Assembly: GCF_001625305.1 (NCBI RefSeq)
Contig: NW_017804254.1
Span: forward strand, 1,154,781-1,218,780
Direction: 5' to 3'
Length of the DNA stretch: 64,000 nt
DNA from: Branchiostoma belcheri
Lineage: Eukaryota > Chordata > Leptocardii > Amphioxiformes > Branchiostomatidae
The notes under the pieces are model-generated. The model saw only the letters and a program-made list of their open reading frames with translations, had not been told where the DNA came from and made no database searches. Positions 58,312-64,000 of this stretch are shown piece after piece. How positions within the stretch are numbered: the first letter of the stretch is position 1; each line of letters starts with the position of its first letter. The position numbers and the translations under genes were made by a program.

Positions 58312-58979
58312 TAGGTTATTTCACCGTCAAGCAATTCTTATGAGTCATTGGGAATAATAGATTGTGTAATATTAATAGAGTTTAATTATATAATAGAGTT
58401 TGTGATATTGAAACATGTTCTGCTAAAGCTGAGAATTGCATTGAGAGACAGATTTGAGGTACAGTTGAAACTGGCCAAGAAGACCACTCTGGGGACATGA
58501 AATCTTGTCTATGTGAATAGGTGGTCACTTAATCATGTATAGACAAGATTCTTAATGCTTGTGTCAATGGGAAAACCTATCTAAGGGACCACCATAAAAG
58601 TGGTCACATTGGCCAGGTTGTCTTTATGTAGTGGTGGTCATTTGTTCCAGGTTTGACAGTATGCAAAGGTAACAGCAATTGCAAGTCATAAAAACGTTGA
58701 AGGCATAAGTTTTTATTTTCTGATTTGGTAATACAGTCATACAGTCAAAGCTTTATTTCCCCCAAACTCCTGACTGGAGAGTTAGAAACAGGTTATTTAG
58801 CTAGTTTGGCCTACAGAGTTAATGAATTTTGCCAGGGGATGATGTTGTACAGATTGATCATTGTTGTGAGGCCTCTAGGGACAGAAGGGACGTGGTGTCA
58901 TTTATCGACATCACTGGCTACTGATTCACACTTTTTTATAATCTCCTGGAGCAAGTGCACTACAGGGCTCAGACATTGA

Positions 58980-59240
58980 AAATTACCTGCACCAGTAAGA
59001 CAAATTTTACCTGCACCGCTCCGCATTTAGACAGTATGGAATCTATGGATCATACTAAAAACTGCTCAGAAACCATTGCCATTATTTCTCATAGTCATAC
59101 TTCAATGGCGGTAACAGTCAATAATATATGATATAGCAATGAAAATCCACATACACATACTAGTACATATATAAACCCAATACATTGACTGATGCAGGTC
59201 AGAAATACCTGCACACAGCTTCAATTTTACCTTCACCAAA
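58980..59240 (-). repeat. Interspersed repeat (copy 2 of 3, inverted)
   Basis: CAGAAACCATTGCCATTATT and TAACAGTCAATA here are the reverse complement of blocks in the copies at 42340-42575 and 63685-63880. TACCTGCAC blocks at both sides also match. Confidence 0.5.
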
Positions 59241-59934
59241 GTGCATAATGCAGATGGTAGTTTCTGCCCTGCTGTAAAATAGAGTAAGAAATGTGGGTTC
59301 AAACATGAAGGCTGTTGTAGTCAGTAAAGGTAGCCATGGCATAGGCCACCCAGACTGAGTCCCTTCAGCTAGGCTTATTGCAGTCACAAAATAAGTCTAC
59401 TTGCCTCTTGCTTACTCGTAAAATATCAGTGTCGACAGGTGGATTCCACCGGCAATTTATTAAGTCACACACAAAAAAATGTTCCAAGAAAACTCCAAAG
59501 TGTGTATACATTCAAACCAGCTTATGTCCATACAACTAGTTTCTCAGTACACTTTTTGGTCAACCGTTTTTTCCGTATCTCAGAACGAAAACATTACTTT
59601 CTGTAAATATTACCCTGCCTTGCTGCTAAATCTCTACATATAAAAGATTAAGGGCTTGAAAAGGTGGTGGTGAACATCTGATCCCCTAAGCCTGCTCCCA
59701 GTGCACTTAAAAGCCTTACTGTGAGTCTGTATTTAAGTTATCTAAGCCAGTATATGTTGTACTAAATGCATAGCACTTAATGTTGTAGCCTTACATACAG
59801 GTTTGACTTTTAGCAGCTGCTACTCTGGAAAGGCAGCCCGTATGTTATTCAAGTACTGCATTATCTGTAATTTTTGCATGATACTTGCTCCCAAGTCAAA
59901 ATTTCCCAACTCAATCACCAAATTTTTATAAGGT

Positions 59935-60012
59935 TATGGTTGATATGTCAATGAACGACATCCAGGTAATGACACATACAAATAACTGGATAGATTTTGA
60001 AAACTGTCAGAC
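59935..60012 (+). repeat. Dispersed repeat, diverged copy of the 20712 family
   Basis: CGACATCCAGGTAATGACA is followed by ACTGGATAGATTTTGAAAAC and TGTCAG, matching the order of the 20712-20787 copy. The GTTACTCAAGC part has been lost. Confidence 0.5.
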
Positions 60013-60297
60013 ATTTCAAGTAGCATCCAATATGTCCTTTACAGTTGATATTTCAGATGTAGAACCTTACAAATTGTACATGTACATGAACAACCCTATA
60101 AGTTTAAATATTCTACAAAACATATATGTTTGTCTACTTGCAACATGGCACAAAACTTACTGACAGTATTGTTTTTTGTCTGCAGTTTCAGTTGCATGTA
60201 TGCTGTTGCACTCTTTGTACATTGATGTAAAGAATGTTCTACACACTAAATATTGAGATGACTTAGTTTCTCCACTGCACTGGCTATACTCCCTAAG

Positions 60298-61782
60298 TTA
60301 TACCAGACTTGTGGAGCGAATCTTCTCTTTGGAAGGAACCATCTGACCACAGGCTCTCTCCCCTGGCTCCACTATTTTAACCTTCTTATTCACCCCTCCA
60401 TCTGTCCCCCCCTGTTTGTGGCCTGGCTTGGTATCTGCCAACACCACAGCATTGCCCGTGATACTACTGGAAGCAACCAATGCTGCCATGGCGGGGGGAT
60501 GGTGAGGGGCCATGTTGGACTTACACGGCCCGACGTTGGGCCACTTTATAAACAAGTACATTGCCACAAACACCAGTGAACCTGAGCTAAATCCACAGAG
60601 GATGAAGAGTTCTGTACGGTCAATAGTGACTGACATCTCTTCCTCTTCCCTAGTCTTGTTTGCGTTTATGTTATACTGCTCGGTTCTTGGCTGCCCTATG
60701 CCCAAGGACAGGGATGCCATGACAGTTCCACCTCGGTTTGTCACCGTGCAGACGTACTCACCAACATCCATATCAATCACAGACTTGATGTGTAAGCAGT
60801 TTCCCTGGGCCCGTATACGTCCCACAGATGTATTCCCGCTGATTGTGATGTTGTGTGCTGTCAACCACTGAACATCCGTGGGAGACCCACTGGTCATGTG
60901 ACAGCAGAGCGAAGCTGGCATCCCGTTCTCCACCACAACCATCCTGGAATAAACAGTCAGTACGGGCGGAGCGCAGTAGAAGTCCTCCTGTTTTAGAGAG
61001 GCAATTTTGTGGAGGCGCAAACTCTCGGGAAGGTAGCATTTGTACAAGTGACGGTAGGCGTCCATTCCTTGAGGCACTACCCCAGAATTCAGCCACCCCC
61101 CAAACCACCTCATCTGACAGTTGCACTTGTATGGGTTGTCGTGCAGGAAAAATGCGTCGGCTTGAGGCATGTTTTGAATCTTTGGATCCAGAATCTGGAT
61201 TCTATTTTCTGTCAGATCCAGCTGCTCCAGCATGGGTAGCAGGAAGAGGGAAGTCCAGGGAAAAGTCGTCAGTCGGTTTTTCCCGAGGTAGATTTTTTCG
61301 ATCCTGAACAGTCCGCTGAATGCCATCGTATCCACCCTTGTGATGTTGTTCCCCACAAGAAATAACTGTCGCAGTTTACTCAGCCCTGTGAAGTAGTATT
61401 CCCGTAGTTCTGTTAACCTGTTGTGTCTCAGATCAAGTATTTTCAAGTGTTTAAGCATGGATAATGCACGGAATTCAATTCCTGCAATTTTGTTCCCAGC
61501 CAAGTAGAGTTGCTGCACTTGTGGTAGCTGTTTAAAGGTGACTGCATAGATGTAGGTTAGGTTGTTTTCTGTGAAGTCCAGGTGGTCAGTGTCGACCGGC
61601 AGGTCTGTTGGCATGGAGGACAGCCCCGCGGCCTGACAGTTCACCAGGCTGACCAGACATTCACAGCCTTCAGGACAGCAGAGGGCTGTGGGCAGGGACA
61701 GCAGTGTAGAACAGAGCAGCAGTGGGAACAGCCTAGTCATCCTGGATGCTTGCTGTACCATCAGGGTACATGGAAGTTTCAA
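60298..61782 (-). CDS. LRR-Ig single-pass transmembrane protein
   Basis: One exon encodes 494 residues. A signal peptide (LFPLLLCSTLLSLPTALC) follows a short leader. Then come a cysteine-rich LRR N-cap (CPEGCECLVSLVNC), about six leucine-rich repeats (for example LYLAGNKIAGIEFRAL and LDLRHNRLTEL), an LRR C-cap (NPYKCNCQMRWFGGWL), one Ig domain (SLCCHMTSG ... DVGEYVCTVTN) and a transmembrane helix near residues 395-415 (GFSSGSLVFVAMYLFIKW). The short cytoplasmic tail lacks a known signalling domain. The LRR-Ig-TM layout is shared by AMIGO, LRIG, NGL and the many amphioxus LRR-Ig proteins, used in adhesion or recognition. No orthologue can be named. Lack of introns suggests retrocopy origin or an intron confined to the 5' leader. 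It lies opposite to, and apparently inside, the RUVBL2 gene. Confidence 0.88.
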   Translation of the reverse strand: MKLPCTLMVQQASRMTRLFPLLLCSTLLSLPTALCCPEGCECLVSLVNCQAAGLSSMPTDLPVDTDHLDFTENNLTYIYAVTFKQLPQVQQLYLAGNKIAGIEFRALSMLKHLKILDLRHNRLTELREYYFTGLSKLRQLFLVGNNITRVDTMAFSGLFRIEKIYLGKNRLTTFPWTSLFLLPMLEQLDLTENRIQILDPKIQNMPQADAFFLHDNPYKCNCQMRWFGGWLNSGVVPQGMDAYRHLYKCYLPESLRLHKIASLKQEDFYCAPPVLTVYSRMVVVENGMPASLCCHMTSGSPTDVQWLTAHNITISGNTSVGRIRAQGNCLHIKSVIDMDVGEYVCTVTNRGGTVMASLSLGIGQPRTEQYNINANKTREEEEMSVTIDRTELFILCGFSSGSLVFVAMYLFIKWPNVGPCKSNMAPHHPPAMAALVASSSITGNAVVLADTKPGHKQGGTDGGVNKKVKIVEPGERACGQMVPSKEKIRSTSLV

Positions 61783-64000
61783 ACTGTAGAAGTCAGCAAA
61801 AAATGATCATAAATGGTTTTATTCTGTTAAAAAAACAGCCTAAAAGGGAGTTGGAATAATTTCCATATTTGTAGTTATAGTAATAACTGTCCATCAGCAA
61901 TGATTGGATATTTTTTTGCCACAAGTTGGCTTCACTATGTGAAAAGATCACCACTTTTTTGGCTCAGCAATAAGTTGAACCAGCGTAATTCCACATTCAG
62001 ATGGACTATAAACTTACAAATAAAATCTTTGTAATGACAAGCTGTAGTAAAGCATTGTTTATGAACAATATTTCTATCTGATGTAAAAATATAAAGTTGG
62101 AAATACAAACCTTATCTGATGCACTGTTGCTCAGTTTCAAACTGAATGTCGTAACCTTTTTCCCAGAACACTCTAACATATGACTCTGCTGCTGGTACGG
62201 GGAAGTCGTGACACACTGTTGTACTAACCGATTGTGTCGGCTCATTTCATGGCACTGATTGTGCTCGCAGCAAAACTAATCACAATTCTTCTGTCACGAA
62301 TAACATCGGGTCATACCACTGCACACACAGGGAGACATGATTAATAATGATAATCAAACAAAGGAGAAAAATGTTGGAAGCACACTTTTCTTTTTGAAGA
62401 AACTTCCAAAAGCTCTGTATTTACTGTTGTTAGCTGGCTGCCAGGAAGTTGATGCTGAATTAAATGTAAGATATTTGTTCATCTATTGGTGTCTTCCCCC
62501 TTTTCGGAAATGTGCACTTCCCCATTGGAGTGATAACTTTAGCTCCATGTACTCGACATTAATTTGACATGACACGCCAACTAATCACCGTCCAAAGGGT
62601 GCGGAAATTTTCATTACTGGTCTGTTCTTCCCCAGAGACAGTCACGTGGGTGAGGAGTTTGTACTTTGATAGATTATTTCAATGAAAGATAGGGATACAG
62701 ATTCAAGCTTGGATGGGAAAAGATCAATACTACTAAAATTTTGGAACTCACATTTTGTCAGTTAGTTGCAAATTCAATTGGAAATGGAACTCACATATTA
62801 AGTTGTGTACGACTATGTATTGCCTACAATATGAATGTAAGGATTACCCCATAATATCCCAAATACATGTACACACACATGTACCTTGTCTGATGAACAA
62901 AGTTTAACAGTTTGCTACTGGAAATAAAAAAGAGTTGTTCTGTGTTTTCAATTGGGACTACTTGAGAAGTGTATAACAATACATTATCTTACATGAACCA
63001 CTGCCCTTACATGAATCTTTCAGGCGCTTATTTCATAACCAAATTATTAAATCCATGTGGCCCAACTACAAAATTAATATAGAACTGCTGGGACTAGATT
63101 AATTTTCGCCGATTGAGAAGCATTCTTAATTGATTGTTATTGTTCGCTGCCTTGTAAGAATTGATTGAGTTTGGCTGATCTAATTTCTCATGACTGTCAC
63201 GGTCCCCTGGGGGTATGAATATGGTACAAAGGGCAGGACATATTTAGGTAATGGATTAGATGTGTTAGTGTAAGTCATGTACAACTCCAAGATTACAATG
63301 CCTGGTACTCTGCCCTTTTTCTACACATGCTTACAACACTTATAGATTCCTGCGGATTTGGGAAAGTTCAGAAAAATTGGAAACGTGCCAAGGGAAAGGG
63401 CTCGGCAAAATGCTTGTATTACCTGTGCTATTTTAGGTGCATGCATGTATGATTATAATCTCCCAACAGGAATATGTACTGCTGAGATGTACATGTAAAA
63501 ATGTGCCTTTTGTCCAACCCAATGGGCACTAGAAGTCATATTGTATTATGTAACACATAGTAGTGATGATGTCTGGAGTTGAGAATTAAAAGTCTCAGAG
63601 GAGTACATGTATATTTAAACTTTAAGCGCAAGAACAACTTCATAGAAAACAAATCCATGGTACAAAACTCTCACTTATTGTTTATTGTATTTCTGATGTC
63701 TACTTGCACTGGTCCATGTACCAGGTTTGAATAAATGTAGGGGTATATGAATTTTTATTTGCTGCATTGAATGTTACCACCTATTTGAAGTGTAAAAGAA
63801 ATACTGGCAATGGTTTCTGAACAGATTTTAGTGTGATCTGTGCTTCCTAAATTCTGAGTGGTGCAGGTACATTGTAAATTCCAATGTTACCCACACTAGT
63901 GCAGGCATGCAGAAAAAAGTATTTTGAGCTCTGTTTTATGTACTGTACATGCCACCTACATGTATGATGTACATGTATAGGCTGTACCAACACCGTCCTT
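61783..64000. other. Upstream region of the LRR-Ig gene
   Basis: No coding exon with family resemblance is seen. It should hold the LRR-Ig promoter and possibly a leader exon. A copy of the interspersed repeat lies at 63685-63880. Late RUVBL2 exons were looked for by eye and not found. Confidence 0.5.
63685..63880 (+). repeat. Interspersed repeat (copy 3 of 3)
   Basis: Same order of blocks as 42340-42575: ATTTCTGATGTCTACTTGCA, TGAATGTTACCACCTATTTG, AGAAATACTGGCAATGGTTT. Confidence 0.6.

Overview
The window looks like nuclear DNA of an invertebrate deuterostome, most likely a cephalochordate (Branchiostoma). The reasons are multi-exon genes with GT-AG introns, vertebrate-like orthologues (FGF, LDLRAD3, ITFG2, RUVBL2), an LRR-Ig membrane protein of a kind abundant in amphioxus, short snapback repeats and tRNA-derived SINEs, and signs of very high heterozygosity. 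No similarity search was run; the species is an inference.

Layout. 0.7-4.9 kb (minus): a three-exon secreted FGF with a TATA box near 5.0 kb and a GC-rich tandem repeat further upstream. 5.7-13.8 kb: no convincing gene, but several palindromic or tRNA-derived repeats and a cluster of TGACGT motifs. 13.8-34.4 kb (plus): a 28-exon gene for one large enzyme with the order adenylation (A), carrier protein (T), thioester reductase (R1), short-chain dehydrogenase (R2). 34.4-37.1 kb: intergenic with a full-length SINE. 37.1-38.7 kb (minus): an intronless rhodopsin-class GPCR whose N-terminus is built from a 27-bp minisatellite. 40.5-44.1 kb (plus): an LDLRAD3-like protein with three LDLa modules and PPxY motifs. 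46.2-53.0 kb (minus): ITFG2, a KICSTOR subunit, containing an assembly gap and an apparent haplotype duplication. 53.5-58.3 kb (plus): the first ten exons of RUVBL2, sharing a short promoter region with ITFG2. 60.3-61.8 kb (minus): an intronless LRR-Ig transmembrane protein that appears nested in a RUVBL2 intron.

The most interesting item is the A-T-R1-R2 enzyme. Each domain keeps its catalytic motifs. The A-domain pocket has lost the Asp that binds the alpha-amino group in ordinary NRPS A domains and carries several aromatic residues. The arrangement matches the fungal NRPS-like 'ATRR' glycine betaine reductase, which reduces a carboxylate to an alcohol in two steps on one polypeptide. A carboxylate-to-alcohol reductase with a non-amino-acid or quaternary-ammonium substrate is therefore a reasonable hypothesis. 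The assembled allele carries one extra base in exon 20 that breaks the reading frame; this may be a sequence error or a null allele.

The genes do not form an operon or evident pathway. The only functional pairing visible is the head-to-head ITFG2/RUVBL2 arrangement.
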